Source: Candidatus Omnitrophota bacterium
Lineage (GTDB): Bacteria; Omnitrophota; Gorgyraeia; 2-02-FULL-51-18
Reading direction: 5' to 3'
Length of the DNA stretch: 64,000 nucleotides
Assembly: GCA_022072175.1 (NCBI GenBank)
Contig: JAJVIE010000013.1
Span: forward strand, 92,030 to 156,029
A model generated the notes under the pieces. The model saw only the letters and a list, made by a program, of their open reading frames with translations. It was not told the DNA's origin and did no database searches. The position numbers and the translations under genes were made by a program. This document shows, piece by piece, positions 45,275-54,572 of the stretch. Each line of letters starts with the position of its first letter. The stretch's first letter is position 1.

Positions 45275-45497
45275 TCAAGGTCGAGATGCGCTGGAGCTCT
45301 TTCTGCAGCTCCCGCTCGACGCGGTCGGCGCGTTCGTTGGCCGCCAACAAGTCCTGTTCGAGCCGCCTGACTTCCTCTCTCAGCGTCTCCAACTGACGTT
45401 TCTGACGGTCCTTCCATAAGAGAGGAAGCGCCACGAGCACGGCGCTCTCCACGACGATCACGGCCGACAAGAGGTAGATCAGGATCTGCGTTTCCAC
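45258..45497 (-). CDS. Small membrane-anchored coiled-coil protein
   Basis: 79 residues: one TM helix (about 5-27) followed by a continuous coiled coil rich in Arg, Glu and Leu (REEVRRLEQDLLAANERADR) to the end. No family is recognised. Its last 17 nt overlap the 3' end of the convergent flippase-like gene. ATG at 45497 has GGAGGAGAC upstream. Possibly a structural or scaffolding protein. Confidence 0.65.
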   Translation of the reverse strand: METQILIYLLSAVIVVESAVLVALPLLWKDRQKRQLETLREEVRRLEQDLLAANERADRVERELQKELQRISTLISRVL

Positions 45498-45549
45498 GGA
45501 TGGGGTCTCCTCCCTGCGGTCATCGTACCACAGCGAGGGCGGGCGCGCT

Positions 45550-45816
45550 CTAGGGGCGGGTACGGCGCAGGGCTCCGGAGCGGAGGTCCTGCTGGAGCGT
45601 GAGCAGATCCTGCTTGTGGCGGATCACAGCTTCTTTGCGAGATTGTTCCTCGCTCACGCTTCCGATACGACTCTTATAAAGGGTTGTTTTTTGGCTTTCT
45701 ACTACGGCGGGCCGCTGCGGCGGACTGGCGTCGAAATTCCGCGACTCCAGGATGCCGTTAGCGAGCGACTGAGCGAACATGTAGAAGGCCAAGAGGCCTA
45801 GTACGCTCCGTAGCAT
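45550..45816 (-). CDS. Small hypothetical exported protein, 88 aa
   Basis: Not recognised. 88 residues with an N-terminal hydrophobic helix (about 3-20, signal or anchor) and a polar, helical remainder (VSEEQSRKEAVIRHKQDLLTLQQDL). ATG at 45816. An intrinsic terminator and a promoter lie upstream, so most transcripts may stop in a short leader before reaching this gene. Confidence 0.6.
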   Translation of the reverse strand: MLRSVLGLLAFYMFAQSLANGILESRNFDASPPQRPAVVESQKTTLYKSRIGSVSEEQSRKEAVIRHKQDLLTLQQDLRSGALRRTRP

Positions 45817-45854
45817 CGCTGCTTCTTAAGATCTTTTTTAAACGGGGACCGCTA

Positions 45855-45889
45855 GAAACGACAAAACCCGCCGAAGTGTTTTCGGCGGG
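45855..45889 (-). terminator. Intrinsic terminator in leader of 88-aa gene
   Basis: A perfect 9-bp stem CCCGCCGAA/TTCGGCGGG with a five-base loop is followed on the minus strand by TTTTGTCGTTTC. It lies about 75 nt after the predicted transcription start and 40 nt before the gene. Confidence 0.85.
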
Positions 45890-45968
45890 TCAGTGTCGTG
45901 TTGCCTTCCTGCGTCCTCGTAGGATCTCTCCTCGTAGGGTACGGTTAAGTTGCAATGAACACAGGTCA

Positions 45969-45997
45969 AATGTACCCGAGGATCCGGCGGGTGTCAA
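45969..45997 (-). promoter_or_regulatory. Promoter of an about 105-nt leader or small RNA
   Basis: TTGACA (45992-45997), 17-bp spacer and TACATT (45969-45974) on the minus strand. Together with the terminator at 45855-45889 it defines a short transcript from about 45962. The leader has GA-rich ribosome-site-like sequence and a possible Arg-rich 21-residue TTG-start frame ending at the terminator. Confidence 0.7.
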
Positions 45998-46021
45998 GGC
46001 GCCCCGGCCGGATCCGGCCGA

Positions 46022-46558
46022 TCAGGCGGAGGCCTTCATCAGGCTCTTGGTCAGGGCCGGTTTGCCCTTACGATCGAGGTACGTGAGGATGATCTCGCCC
46101 TTCTTGGGGATACGCTCGCGCTTCTCCGGCTCGAGCTTCTCGAGCGACAGCGGATCGGGATCACGCAGGACGACCGTGCACAGGCATTGCTCGGGGAATG
46201 CCGACTCCAGATGCTGGATGCGCAAAAGACCGCGCTCATCGAGCGTGTACATCGACGTCGATCCCATGCGGTTGAACTTGTCGACGGCCGGGTCCTGTTC
46301 GGAGAGCCTGCGGTCGGAGACCAGGTGCTTCACATGGCCCTTGTCGTCGAAGAAGTAACGCTGATACGGCGACAGTCCGGGATCCTTGGGGTTGACGGCT
46401 TGCGAGGACAGCGTCAGGCCCCGCATGATCCACGTGCCGGCCAGGTCCTTGGACGCGCAGGGGCGGCCCGCGCGCTCGCGAGTCTCGGCCGCCAGCGCGG
46501 CTCCGCTACCGGTGAGGGCCGCCACAACTGCGGCCGCGATGAGGGTCCGGATGTTCAT
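46022..46558 (-). CDS. Secreted lipocalin-like hypothetical protein
   Basis: 178 residues. Signal peptide about 1-24 (cleavage after ALAAET). The mature part has ACSKDLAGTWIM-like start (CASKDLAGTWIMRG) and alternating beta strands, similar in style to lipocalin-like proteins, but the family is not certain. SD AGGAGA precedes the ATG at 46558. It is the last gene of the minus-strand biosynthetic cluster, 25 nt after the ligase, so it may carry or bind the product in the periplasm. Confidence 0.6.
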   Translation of the reverse strand: MNIRTLIAAAVVAALTGSGAALAAETRERAGRPCASKDLAGTWIMRGLTLSSQAVNPKDPGLSPYQRYFFDDKGHVKHLVSDRRLSEQDPAVDKFNRMGSTSMYTLDERGLLRIQHLESAFPEQCLCTVVLRDPDPLSLEKLEPEKRERIPKKGEIILTYLDRKGKPALTKSLMKASA

Positions 46559-46583
46559 CGAAGATCTCCTGTGATCGATCGTG

Positions 46584-47897
46584 CTAGAAGCGGCGCAGGT
46601 CCACGATGCGCCGGAGTTTGCGTTCCTGTCCGCGGAGCGTGCCCTTGGCGACGGTCTCGACGTCCACGTGCAGGACGCCCATACCCGCCACCCGGAACGG
46701 CTCCGGGAATTCCTTCTTCAATTCATCGAGCAGGACCTGGCGGGCGTTCTCGGCCCCCGCTTCGGCCTCGGCGCTGAAGACCACACGGTCCTTGGTGCCG
46801 AGCTTCTCGACGCGGATCTGCCAATCGCCGGCCAGTCCCGGTACTCGCCTGAAAACGCTCTCGAACATCCAAGGAGCGAGGTTGCCCATCGCGGTAACGG
46901 TCCACTCGTCCACACGGCCTCTGAGCTTGGCGATGCGGCGTCCCGGTGTGCCGTCCAGTGACGGCCCGTCCAAAAATCTCGTCACATCCCCGGAGCGGTA
47001 GCGCAGGAGCGGCATCACGCGGCGGTTCAACGTCGTATACACGAGCTCGCCGTAGCCATCCGTCCCCGCGTCGACGATCTCGAAGAGATTGTGGAACTCG
47101 TTCAGATGAAATCCGCTCTTGGCCAGCGTTTCCATGCCGATGGCTCCGAAAGCCTCCGTCTGGCCGTACGACAGCAGGAACGGCGCCTTCCAGACACGCT
47201 CGACGTAGGCGCGCGCCTCCTCGGTGAGGTTCTCGCCTCCGGCCAGCAAGAGCTTGACCGGCCAGGGTCCGCGCCGCTCGGCGACCTCGGACAGGCGCAC
47301 CACCCAGGAGGGATCACCGACGATGACCGTGATGCCATAGTCGCACAAACGGTCGTAGAATTCCTCGGGATCGAGCCGTCCGGCCTCGACGTGGAAGCAC
47401 CCGAGCACCTTGCACGAGGCCTGCAGGACGGGCCCCGACACCCAGAACGAGTAGTCAAAAGCGCTGACCACCCGGTCCGCGGGCCGCACGCCGACGCCCC
47501 AGAGCCCGACCGCCCCCGACCATCCGGCCTCGTCGACCTCCCGGCGCGAAAAATACACGCGTTTGGGACGCTTGGAGAGCGTACCGGTCGTCTCGTAGGC
47601 GGTGTCAGGGACCGCGCAGACGAACTCCTGCACGTTGGCGCGGATGTCCTCGGCGGTGGTGTAGAGGTCCCGCAGGTCCGAGGGACGGACGACCTTGAGA
47701 GGATCGATGCCGTGCTCGGCGAACTTGCGGCGATAGAACGGGCTCTTGTCCGCGACATAGCGGACCGTCCGGCGGAAGTTCTCCAGCTCCATCCCCGGTA
47801 GGATGCGGTCGGCTAAACGCCGGTAGAGCCAGTAGCCCTTCTCGGCGGAGCTCGACCCGCCGATGGGCAGTGCCTCGATGAGCCGGATCAGGTCCAC
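46584..47897 (-). CDS. Adenylate-forming ligase, PaaK-like
   Basis: 437 residues of the phenylacetate-CoA ligase-like branch of the ANL superfamily: TTGTLSKRPKRVYFS (phosphate-binding loop), YSFWVSGPV, LLAGGENLTEEAR, LLSYGQTEAFG (adenine motif), and LLRYRSGDVTRFLDG (ribose-binding Asp), then a C-terminal ligase subdomain with GRVDEWT. The acid substrate is unknown and could be aromatic or acyl; the acceptor could be CoA, ACP or an amine. Start GTG at 47897 with GGGGGAAG upstream, 10 nt after the aminotransferase stop. Part of the KS/CLF cluster, probably loading or releasing the acyl chain. Confidence 0.85.
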   Translation of the reverse strand: MDLIRLIEALPIGGSSSAEKGYWLYRRLADRILPGMELENFRRTVRYVADKSPFYRRKFAEHGIDPLKVVRPSDLRDLYTTAEDIRANVQEFVCAVPDTAYETTGTLSKRPKRVYFSRREVDEAGWSGAVGLWGVGVRPADRVVSAFDYSFWVSGPVLQASCKVLGCFHVEAGRLDPEEFYDRLCDYGITVIVGDPSWVVRLSEVAERRGPWPVKLLLAGGENLTEEARAYVERVWKAPFLLSYGQTEAFGAIGMETLAKSGFHLNEFHNLFEIVDAGTDGYGELVYTTLNRRVMPLLRYRSGDVTRFLDGPSLDGTPGRRIAKLRGRVDEWTVTAMGNLAPWMFESVFRRVPGLAGDWQIRVEKLGTKDRVVFSAEAEAGAENARQVLLDELKKEFPEPFRVAGMGVLHVDVETVAKGTLRGQERKLRRIVDLRRF

Positions 47898-47907
47898 CCT
47901 TCCCCCT

Positions 47908-49287
47908 CTAGCGGCGCTTGAGACAGCGGCGGATCAGCTGCTCGAAGAGGTCCGCGGCCAGGTCCATCTCCGCTTCGGTGATACCGAAGGACGGCGCGAT
48001 GGTGAACACGTTCTTGTAGTAGCCGCCGACGTCGAGCACCAGGCCCATGTTGCCCTTGGGGGTCTTGAGGTCGCCTTTCATGCCCTCGGCGAAGATCAGG
48101 TCCGTGAACGCCCGGTCCGGAGCGTAGCCGTCGGGTTTGACGATCTCCATGCGCAGGGCAAGACCCATTCCGCCCACGTCACCGATGACCTTGGGATACT
48201 TCTTCTGCAGGGCTTTCAGACGGGTCAGGAACTGCTTGCCCTTGCGGTTGACGAGCGTCTCGTAGTCGGTCTCCTCGCAGATCTTCATGACCTCCAGGCC
48301 CAGCGCGGTGCCGAGCGTGTTGGACGAGAACGTCGAATGCGTCGAACCCGCGCCGAAAACACTGGGCTTGATGAGCTCCTCGCGCGCCCAGATGCCCGAC
48401 AGCGGATTGAGGCCGTTGGTGAGCGCCTTGCCGAAGACGATCACGTCCGGCTTGACGCCGAAGTTCGCCAGCGCCCAGAGCTTGCCGGCGCGGTGGAACC
48501 CCATCTGGATCTCGTCGTCCACCAGGAGGATCTTGTGACGCTCGAGGATCGCCTTGAGCATCGGGAAGTACTCCTTGGGCGGCACGACATACCCGCCGGT
48601 GCCCTGGATCGCCTCGACGTAGAAGGCGCCGTACTCGCTCTCCCCGGCCTTGAAATCCCACACGCCGTTGTACTCGGTCTCGAAGAGCTTCTCCACCTGC
48701 TTGACGCAGTACATCTTGCAGCTCGGATAGGTCTTGCCGTACGGACAGCGGTAGCAGTACGGGTACGGGATGAACTGCGCCCGGTCCGAGAAGTGCCCGT
48801 AGCGCCGCCGGTAGCGGAAGCTCGAGGTGATCGCCGAAGCGCCGAGCGTGCGGCCGTGGTAGCCGCCCATAAAGGCGAACACCAGGTTCTTCTTGGTGTG
48901 CTGACGCACGAGCTTGAGCGAATCCTCGACGGCCTGCGCGCCGCCGACGTTGAAATGCACGCGGCCCTGCTCGCCGAAGAGCCGCTCGGCCGAGCGGGCG
49001 ATCTTCTCGGCCAGCTCGACCTTCTCGGTGTGCAGGTACTGGCAGGCCAGCTGGGGCAGCTTGTCCATCTGACGCATCATGGCGTCGCGCAGACGCTCGT
49101 TGCGGTAGCCGAAGCTCGCCGCCGAGTACCACATCTGCAGGTCCAGGAACGGCGTGTCCTTGCGGTCGTAGAGATAGGTGCCCTCACAGCGCTCGAAGAA
49201 CTTGGGCGGCTCGAGGTAATGCACCGTATCGCCCCACGAACAGTAACGGGCTTCCTTCTTGAGCAGTTCCTTTTCGGAGGGGGTCAT
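47908..49287 (-). CDS. Class III PLP aminotransferase
   Basis: 459 residues. PLP lysine K287 in VIVFGKALTNG, with DDEIQMGFHRAGKLWA (Asp contacting the cofactor) and GGYHGRTLGASA. A Cys-rich insertion CYRCPYGKTYPSCKMYC (C178, C181, C190, C194) occurs in some acetylornithine/GABA-like aminotransferases. The substrate is not predictable: an amino acid, amine or acyl aldehyde are all possible. ATG at 49287 overlaps the HAD gene stop by 4 nt. Within the cluster it may introduce or remove an amino group from the polyketide-like product. Confidence 0.88.
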   Translation of the reverse strand: MTPSEKELLKKEARYCSWGDTVHYLEPPKFFERCEGTYLYDRKDTPFLDLQMWYSAASFGYRNERLRDAMMRQMDKLPQLACQYLHTEKVELAEKIARSAERLFGEQGRVHFNVGGAQAVEDSLKLVRQHTKKNLVFAFMGGYHGRTLGASAITSSFRYRRRYGHFSDRAQFIPYPYCYRCPYGKTYPSCKMYCVKQVEKLFETEYNGVWDFKAGESEYGAFYVEAIQGTGGYVVPPKEYFPMLKAILERHKILLVDDEIQMGFHRAGKLWALANFGVKPDVIVFGKALTNGLNPLSGIWAREELIKPSVFGAGSTHSTFSSNTLGTALGLEVMKICEETDYETLVNRKGKQFLTRLKALQKKYPKVIGDVGGMGLALRMEIVKPDGYAPDRAFTDLIFAEGMKGDLKTPKGNMGLVLDVGGYYKNVFTIAPSFGITEAEMDLAADLFEQLIRRCLKRR

Positions 49288-49994
49288 GCGTTTCCTTTCA
49301 GCGTCCGCTCGGTGGTGTTGGCGTCCTGCGGGCATCCGGCTTTCATCCACTCGAGGACGTCCTCGAATCCGAAATACGGCCGGTACCGCAGGTTCTTCTG
49401 ACGGCAGTGCAGGAGAAGCTTGCTCTTGGCGAAGGTCAGGTCCGACGCCTCGGCGGCGTAACGGTCCGACAGTCCGTCGCCGATGAAGACCGTGTAGTCC
49501 CCGGCGCCGCGCAGGCGCTCGATGACGCGCACCTTGCAGGTGGCGCACCCGTGCTCGCAGGGCTCCTCGGGGAAGGACAGCCTCGGACCCTCGGGAGTGA
49601 ACGTGAGCTTGTTGGAGTGGACGGGCAGGTCGCGCAACAACTGCGGCAGATGGCCGAGCTTGCGCTGCAGCGTGTTGTCGATCACCCAGTCGAACCCGTC
49701 GCTGACGATCGTGACGGGCAGACGCATCTGCCGCGCCAACTGCACGAACTCCGTGAAATACGGGTCGATCTTGACCTCGCCCAGGAGACGGTCCAGGTCC
49801 TTCTGTCCGGCGGAGACCAGCGCCACCTGCGAGGACAGGCACTCGCGCGAGCCGATACGGCCGTCCTGCCACTTCTTCTCGATGAGACGCCACTCGGGCT
49901 CGGCGTAGCGCTCGAGGATCAGATCGACGACGTCGTTCTCGGTGATCGTACCGTCGAAGTCCACGAAGAACCTCACCGGCTTGGGCGAGCTCAT
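49284..49994 (-). CDS. HAD-family phosphatase, MtnX-like
   Basis: 236 residues of the haloacid dehalogenase superfamily: nucleophile motif [11 protein letters not shown] (D12, D14), motif [12 protein letters not shown], and the [12 protein letters not shown] motif IV. Best match in style is MtnX/SerB-like phosphatases; the substrate (phosphoserine-like, pyridoxal phosphate or a lipid phosphate) is unknown. ATG at 49994 overlaps the KS stop by 4 nt, whereas a start at 50012 would add six residues. Located between KS and aminotransferase genes, all translationally coupled. Confidence 0.85.
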   Translation of the reverse strand: MSSPKPVRFFVDFDGTITENDVVDLILERYAEPEWRLIEKKWQDGRIGSRECLSSQVALVSAGQKDLDRLLGEVKIDPYFTEFVQLARQMRLPVTIVSDGFDWVIDNTLQRKLGHLPQLLRDLPVHSNKLTFTPEGPRLSFPEEPCEHGCATCKVRVIERLRGAGDYTVFIGDGLSDRYAAEASDLTFAKSKLLLHCRQKNLRYRPYFGFEDVLEWMKAGCPQDANTTERTLKGNA

Positions 49995-51298
49995 GAGCGG
50001 GCCTCCTCGCAACGCCGCACCACAAGAGCGATGTTCTGCCCGCCGAACCCGAAAGAGTTGCTCAGCACCACCGACACGTTCTTGCGGCGCGCGGTGTTGG
50101 GCACGTAGTCGAGGTCGCAGGAGGGGTCGGGAGTGCGGTAGTTGATCGTGGGCGGCAGCACGCCGTCGCGGATGGCCAGCGCGGAGGCGATGAGCTCCAC
50201 GGCTCCCGCGGCGGCGATCATGTGGCCGAGCATGGACTTGATCGAGCTCATCGGCAGGTCCGAGGCGGCCCGTCCGAAGACCTCCTTGACCGCCGCGGTC
50301 TCCACCTGATCGTTGAGCTCGGTGGAGGTGCCGTGGGCGTTGACGTAGTGGATGTCGCTAGGCTTGAGCGCCGCGTCCTCCAGCGCCTGACGCATCGCGC
50401 GGATCGCCCCTCCGCCGTCGGGCCGGGGATCGGTCAGTCTGTAGGCGTCGGCGGTACAGCCGTATCCGGCCAGTTCCGCCAGGATGGGCGCGCCGCGCCG
50501 CTTGGCGTGCTCGAGCTCCTCGAGCACCACCACGCCCGAACCCTCGGAGAGCACGAACCCGTCGCGTTCCTTGTCGAACGGACGCGAGGCGCCTTCCGGA
50601 TCGTCGTTGCGCGTGGATAGCGCCGTCAGCAGGTTGAACCCGGCCACGCCCAGAGGATGGATCATCGAGTGCGTGCCGCCCGAGAGCATCACGTCGGCCT
50701 CACCGCGGCGGATGATCTCCGCGGCCTCGCCGATGGCCTGGCTCGAGGCGGCGCAGGCGGTCAGGCAGTTGGACACCGGTCCGCGCGCTCCGGTGTGGTC
50801 CGACAGGTGGTTGACCACCTGTGACGGCTCCTGCTCCAGAAGGGCGCGGGCGTCCATGCGTTTGAGCGTCTGTTGGAGATACACGGGGACGTTGACGCTG
50901 ACCGTGTCGGTCATCGCCTCTTTGAGGATACCCGCGTAGCGGACGAAGTCGAACCCTCCGTCCCCCGCTCCAAAATAGATACCCGTCCGCTCGGCCTGGG
51001 TCCCTTCGAGACGTCCGAGCCCGGCCTGCGCCATCGCCTCCGAGACGGCCTCGAGAGCGAAGATGCTGTTGCGGCCCAGGCGGTCACCCTCGGGACGGAT
51101 CTTGCGCCAGCGGTTCATGTCCAGGCCTTTGACCTCGCCGGCGATGCGCGTCGGGAACGTCGACGCGTCGAAGAGCGTGATCGGCCCGACGCCCGAACGG
51201 CCGGCCAGCAGGGCTTTCCAGGTCTCGGACACGGTGTTGGCCAGAGGGGTGACCGCACCGGTTCCCGTGATGACGACGCGACGAGGACCGCTCTTCAT
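49991..51298 (-). CDS. Beta-ketoacyl-ACP synthase (KS, FabF-like)
   Basis: 435-residue condensing enzyme of the thiolase superfamily. The active site is complete: C182 in LTACAASS, H322 in NAHGTST, and H359 in [12 protein letters not shown], plus the GFGGQN C-terminal glycine loop. It should extend acyl-ACP with malonyl-ACP. The neighbouring paralogue lacks these residues, so the two probably form a KS/chain-length-factor heterodimer rather than serving ordinary fatty-acid synthesis. Overlaps both neighbours by 4 nt. Confidence 0.92.
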   Translation of the reverse strand: MKSGPRRVVITGTGAVTPLANTVSETWKALLAGRSGVGPITLFDASTFPTRIAGEVKGLDMNRWRKIRPEGDRLGRNSIFALEAVSEAMAQAGLGRLEGTQAERTGIYFGAGDGGFDFVRYAGILKEAMTDTVSVNVPVYLQQTLKRMDARALLEQEPSQVVNHLSDHTGARGPVSNCLTACAASSQAIGEAAEIIRRGEADVMLSGGTHSMIHPLGVAGFNLLTALSTRNDDPEGASRPFDKERDGFVLSEGSGVVVLEELEHAKRRGAPILAELAGYGCTADAYRLTDPRPDGGGAIRAMRQALEDAALKPSDIHYVNAHGTSTELNDQVETAAVKEVFGRAASDLPMSSIKSMLGHMIAAAGAVELIASALAIRDGVLPPTINYRTPDPSCDLDYVPNTARRKNVSVVLSNSFGFGGQNIALVVRRCEEARS

Positions 51299-52539
51299 CG
51301 GCCGTCCTCCCAGCGTCTGAGTACGAGCGTCGCGCTCTGGCCGTTGATGCCCGACACATGAGTCATCGCATGACGCAGAGCCGCCGGACGGCCCTGACGC
51401 ACGAGGTCGAGCACCGGCGAGACCGCGCGCGGGTGCTCAAGACCGGCGATCGGCGGCACGTAGCCCTCGGCGATGACGTTGGCGGAGACGACCAGCTCCA
51501 GCGGGCCCGACGCGAACCCGGTAAAGCCGGTGACCGGCTTGGCGCAACTGACAGGCAGGATGCCCGGATGCTCGAAGAAGACCTCCGCGTAAGCGGCCAG
51601 CTCGGCCAGGTCCTCGGAGGGCAGTCCGGTGCCGCTGGCCTGCAAGTGGCCGATATCCGACGGAGCGATGCCCGAATCCTTGAGCGCGGCCTTGAGCGAC
51701 ACCTCGCGGGCATCACCGCTGGAAGCGCCGTAGCCGGCGACCTCCGCGTAGATCCGGGCTCCGCGCCTCCTGGCGTGCTCGAGCTCCTCGAGCACCACGA
51801 AAGCCGCGCCCTCGCCGAGAGCGAAACCGCGCGAATGCTGATCGAACGGACGGTAGGACCCCTCGGAGGATAGAAGGCCCAGACCCTTGTACTCGGCGTA
51901 ACCGACCGGATTGAGCTTGGACTCCGCGCCTCCGGCCAGCATCAGATCCGCGTCGCCGCGCTGGATGATGCGCAGAGCCTCGCCGACGGCCTGCAGACCC
52001 GATGAGGTCCCGGCGGTCAGCGTGTTGTTGGGGCCCTGCAGATCGAACAGGATGGAGACGTGACAGGCGGGCATGTTGGGCAGGTACTTGAGCAGCCACA
52101 GCGGGAAGAGCCCGGGGATCCCCTCCTCACCGAACTTGCGCAGGTCCAGCCGTCCGTCCCCGGCGATGCACTCCGAAACGCTCTGGGCCAGCTCGTCGAG
52201 CTCGTGATTGAGCACGCCTGAACCGACGACCACTCCCCGGCGTCCGGCCTCGGAAGCCGCGCCGCCGTTCACTCCGGCGTCGCGCATCGCCAGCACCGAG
52301 GAAGCGACGGCCAGCTGGATGTCGCGGGCCATGACCTTGAGGGATTTGCGCTGGGTGACGTACTTCTCGGCGGCGAAATCCGGTATCCGGTATGCGCTGT
52401 ACGGCTTGCCGTTCTCGTCCTCGAACCCCGCCTGACGCACGACCGCCTGACCCTCGCGCGCGGCGCTCCAGAGCGCTTCGGCGCCCTCGCCGCAGGCGCT
52501 GACGGCGCCCAATCCCGTCAACACGACACGTCTAAGCAT
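51295..52539 (-). CDS. Chain-length-factor-like KS paralogue, catalytically dead
   Basis: 414 residues, clearly homologous to the adjacent KS (shared [31 protein letters not shown] and [13 protein letters not shown]) but with all three catalytic residues changed: Cys to G177 (TAGTSS), His to S302 ([12 protein letters not shown]), His to F339 ([12 protein letters not shown]). This is the signature of a chain-length factor or KS-beta subunit, which in type II polyketide and aryl-polyene systems sets the product length. The pairing is inferred from tandem position and sequence. Confidence 0.88.
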   Translation of the reverse strand: MLRRVVLTGLGAVSACGEGAEALWSAAREGQAVVRQAGFEDENGKPYSAYRIPDFAAEKYVTQRKSLKVMARDIQLAVASSVLAMRDAGVNGGAASEAGRRGVVVGSGVLNHELDELAQSVSECIAGDGRLDLRKFGEEGIPGLFPLWLLKYLPNMPACHVSILFDLQGPNNTLTAGTSSGLQAVGEALRIIQRGDADLMLAGGAESKLNPVGYAEYKGLGLLSSEGSYRPFDQHSRGFALGEGAAFVVLEELEHARRRGARIYAEVAGYGASSGDAREVSLKAALKDSGIAPSDIGHLQASGTGLPSEDLAELAAYAEVFFEHPGILPVSCAKPVTGFTGFASGPLELVVSANVIAEGYVPPIAGLEHPRAVSPVLDLVRQGRPAALRHAMTHVSGINGQSATLVLRRWEDGR

Positions 52540-53005
52540 GCCGGCCTCCGGCGGACAGAAGTTCCCGAATCTTGTAGCGGTCCATGAAACGCTCGTTGAA
52601 CACGATCCCCGATCCTTGTCCCAATCTCTCGAACGTCACCAAGAACAATCGGACCCGCGCCACGGTCCGGCCCTCGCAGGTGACCTCTCCGGTCACCCAG
52701 GTGGCTTCCTCACGCTCGTCCTCGAGCCGTGCTGTGACGCGCAGACGGCACGGCGGCACCACCGGTGACGGAAAGTCGGTCGCCTCGACCTTGGCCAGGA
52801 TCACTTCCCGGCTGAAATCCAGTCCCGCGCCGTACAGCACGCCGCCGGTCTGGGCCACGAGCTCTATCAAGAGCGGCTCGGGCAGACGCGGCGCTCCCGG
52901 CAGGTGCTCTGCGAAGAAATCCTCGCCTCCCGTGAACTCTCTCTCGGCCACGCCCAGCTCGTGCGGCCTCAGCGTCTCGAAGTGCCCGATCAAATCCCAG
53001 CGCAC
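52532..53005 (-). CDS. FabZ-like hotdog dehydratase, divergent
   Basis: 157 residues with the hotdog fold of 3-hydroxyacyl-ACP dehydratases. The helix motif reads HLPGAPRLPEPLLIELVAQTGG: H34 and E48 occupy the catalytic His/Glu places of FabZ (14 apart), while the usual VMPG turn is altered. GTG at 53005 is preferred (AAAGGA upstream, family-like start VRWDLIGHFE); the ATG at 53071 lies within the PPTase gene. May act on long or unusual acyl chains. Overlaps the CLF gene by 8 nt. Confidence 0.75.
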   Translation of the reverse strand: MRWDLIGHFETLRPHELGVAEREFTGGEDFFAEHLPGAPRLPEPLLIELVAQTGGVLYGAGLDFSREVILAKVEATDFPSPVVPPCRLRVTARLEDEREEATWVTGEVTCEGRTVARVRLFLVTFERLGQGSGIVFNERFMDRYKIRELLSAGGRHA

Positions 53006-53376
53006 GATCCGTCCTTTCGGCCCTCCGCGGTGCACACGGCCAGAGCGTAGCGCGGGGTCAGTCTCGCCCACAGCCGCCAGCGGCGGCCGTCGGTCGAAGC
53101 CGCTCTCAGCGAACCGTCCGAAGCGCGTGAGACACGGACACGGCGGAACCCGTCGACGCCCATCCAGACGGATCCCGGCGTGGCTTTGAAGACGCTTTCC
53201 TTGGCGGCGAGCACGACGGCCGCGCCGCGCGCGGGGTCCCGGTGTTCGTTGAGGATGCGGATCTCGGAGGGGTGAAAATATCCGTTCAGCCGGGAGGCGT
53301 GCTCACGTACGAAGCGGCGGGCGCGGGGCAGTTCGACCAGGTCGACCCCGAGCGACGGCGTAGCGGTGCGGGCCAC
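52990..53376 (-). CDS. acpS: Holo-ACP synthase-type phosphopantetheinyl transferase
   Basis: 128-residue AcpS-like enzyme that attaches 4'-phosphopantetheine to the ACP serine. Motifs SLGVDLVELPRARRF (magnesium Asp), AAKESVFKAT (catalytic Glu/Lys) and an EIRILNEH segment fit. GTG at 53376 gives a normal AcpS length; the open frame to 53499 would overlap the ACP gene. Downstream of the ACP it presumably serves, whether or not it is also the cell's general AcpS. Overlaps the dehydratase by 16 nt. Confidence 0.85.
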   Translation of the reverse strand: MARTATPSLGVDLVELPRARRFVREHASRLNGYFHPSEIRILNEHRDPARGAAVVLAAKESVFKATPGSVWMGVDGFRRVRVSRASDGSLRAASTDGRRWRLWARLTPRYALAVCTAEGRKDGSCAGI

Positions 53377-53390
53377 CGGGGTCGGGAGCC

Positions 53391-53789
53391 TTAGCGGTTG
53401 GTGGCCGCCAGCTTCCCGGAGAGGTACTCGACGATCATTCCCACCGTGAAGAGGTCGCCCAGCGAGGAGACCTGCGGGTTCTTTTCGAACTGTGTCCAAT
53501 CGGCGCCGCTCAGGCGTTTCTTGAGCTCCTCGAGACCGGCCGCGGTGACCTTGCCCTCCTGCACGAAACGCGCGTCGGTCAACAGCTTCTCGGGGAAGAG
53601 CTCGCCCTTGGGGATCTTGATCTTGAAGGCCTTCTCGAGCCTGAAAACGATGTCGAGAAAATCGATGGATTCGGCTCCGAGGTCGCGGATCAGCGAGGAG
53701 CCCGGCTGGACCTGGGCCTCGTCGACCTTGAGCGCTTGCGCGATGACCGTGGTGACGGTCTTGAGGATGTCTGATTTCTCGTTCTGCAT
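53391..53789 (-). CDS. Acyl carrier protein, extended
   Basis: 132 residues. The first 60 form an ACP helix bundle with the attachment serine S41 in RDLGAESIDFLDIVF (ESI rather than DSL). It is longer than a standard ACP (about 80): residues 62-105 add an insertion before the last helix (VGMIVEYLSGKL). It presumably carries the growing chain for the KS/CLF pair. ATG at 53789, 27 nt after the FabG stop. Regular FAS acpP is not in this window. Confidence 0.88.
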   Translation of the reverse strand: MQNEKSDILKTVTTVIAQALKVDEAQVQPGSSLIRDLGAESIDFLDIVFRLEKAFKIKIPKGELFPEKLLTDARFVQEGKVTAAGLEELKKRLSGADWTQFEKNPQVSSLGDLFTVGMIVEYLSGKLAATNR

Positions 53790-53816
53790 GGATCGGATCT
53801 CTGCTCCCTTGTAGGA

Positions 53817-54572
53817 CTAACGCCGGCCGAGCAAGCTCAGTCCGCCGTCCACGGTGACGACCTGTCCCGTGAGGTATTTGGCGTCATCGGAGGCCAAGAA
53901 CGCCACCGCCGACGCGATCTCTTCCGGCTCAGCGAAGCGCCCGAGCGGTATCCGCTCGAGGATCTTCTCCGCCGCCACGGCGCGCACCGCGCCGGTCATG
54001 TCCGTGCGCACCATCCCGGGCGCCACCGCGTTGACGCGGACACCCTTGGGGCCGAGCTCCGCGGCGAGCGAACGGGTCAGCGCGTTGAGCGCGCCTTTGG
54101 ACGCCGCGTAGTTGGCCTGCCCCACACCGCCCAGCTCCCCGACGATCGAGGAGACGTTGACGATGCTCCCTCCGCCTTGCATCAGCATCTGACGGCAAGC
54201 CGCCCGGCAGATGCGGAAAACCCCGCCGAGGTTCGTTTCGATCACCTCGGCCCAGTCGGTGTCTTCCATGGACAGGAACAACCCGTCCCGGATGATACCG
54301 GCGTTGTTCACCACGATGTCGAGACCGCCGAGCTTCTCAGTGGCCTCGTCCACCACCGCCTCGCACGCGACAGCGTCGGTCACATCGAGCGCCGAAGCGC
54401 TCACCGCGCCGCCGCAGGAGGCGATCACCTCACGAGCCTGGTCCTCCGCGGCGCGATAGGTGAAATGCACCTTGGCGCCTTCCGACCAGAGCCTGCGGAC
54501 GATCGCCGCCCCGATCCCCCGGGAACCTCCGGTGACCAGGGCCGTACGGCTTTCCAATCTTTTCATGCTCAT
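53817..54572 (-). CDS. fabG: 3-oxoacyl-ACP reductase
   Basis: 251-residue short-chain dehydrogenase. NADPH motif TGGSRGIGAAI (T14-I24), NNAG at 89-92, catalytic S141/S142, Y155 and K159 (YAASK), and a C-terminal GQVVTVDGGLSL. It reduces 3-ketoacyl-ACP from the KS. Overlaps the first dehydratase gene by 4 nt. A second in-frame ATG at codon 3 could also be the start. Placed with ACP, KS/CLF and dehydratases, it is probably dedicated to this pathway. Confidence 0.92.
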   Translation of the reverse strand: MSMKRLESRTALVTGGSRGIGAAIVRRLWSEGAKVHFTYRAAEDQAREVIASCGGAVSASALDVTDAVACEAVVDEATEKLGGLDIVVNNAGIIRDGLFLSMEDTDWAEVIETNLGGVFRICRAACRQMLMQGGGSIVNVSSIVGELGGVGQANYAASKGALNALTRSLAAELGPKGVRVNAVAPGMVRTDMTGAVRAVAAEKILERIPLGRFAEPEEIASAVAFLASDDAKYLTGQVVTVDGGLSLLGRR

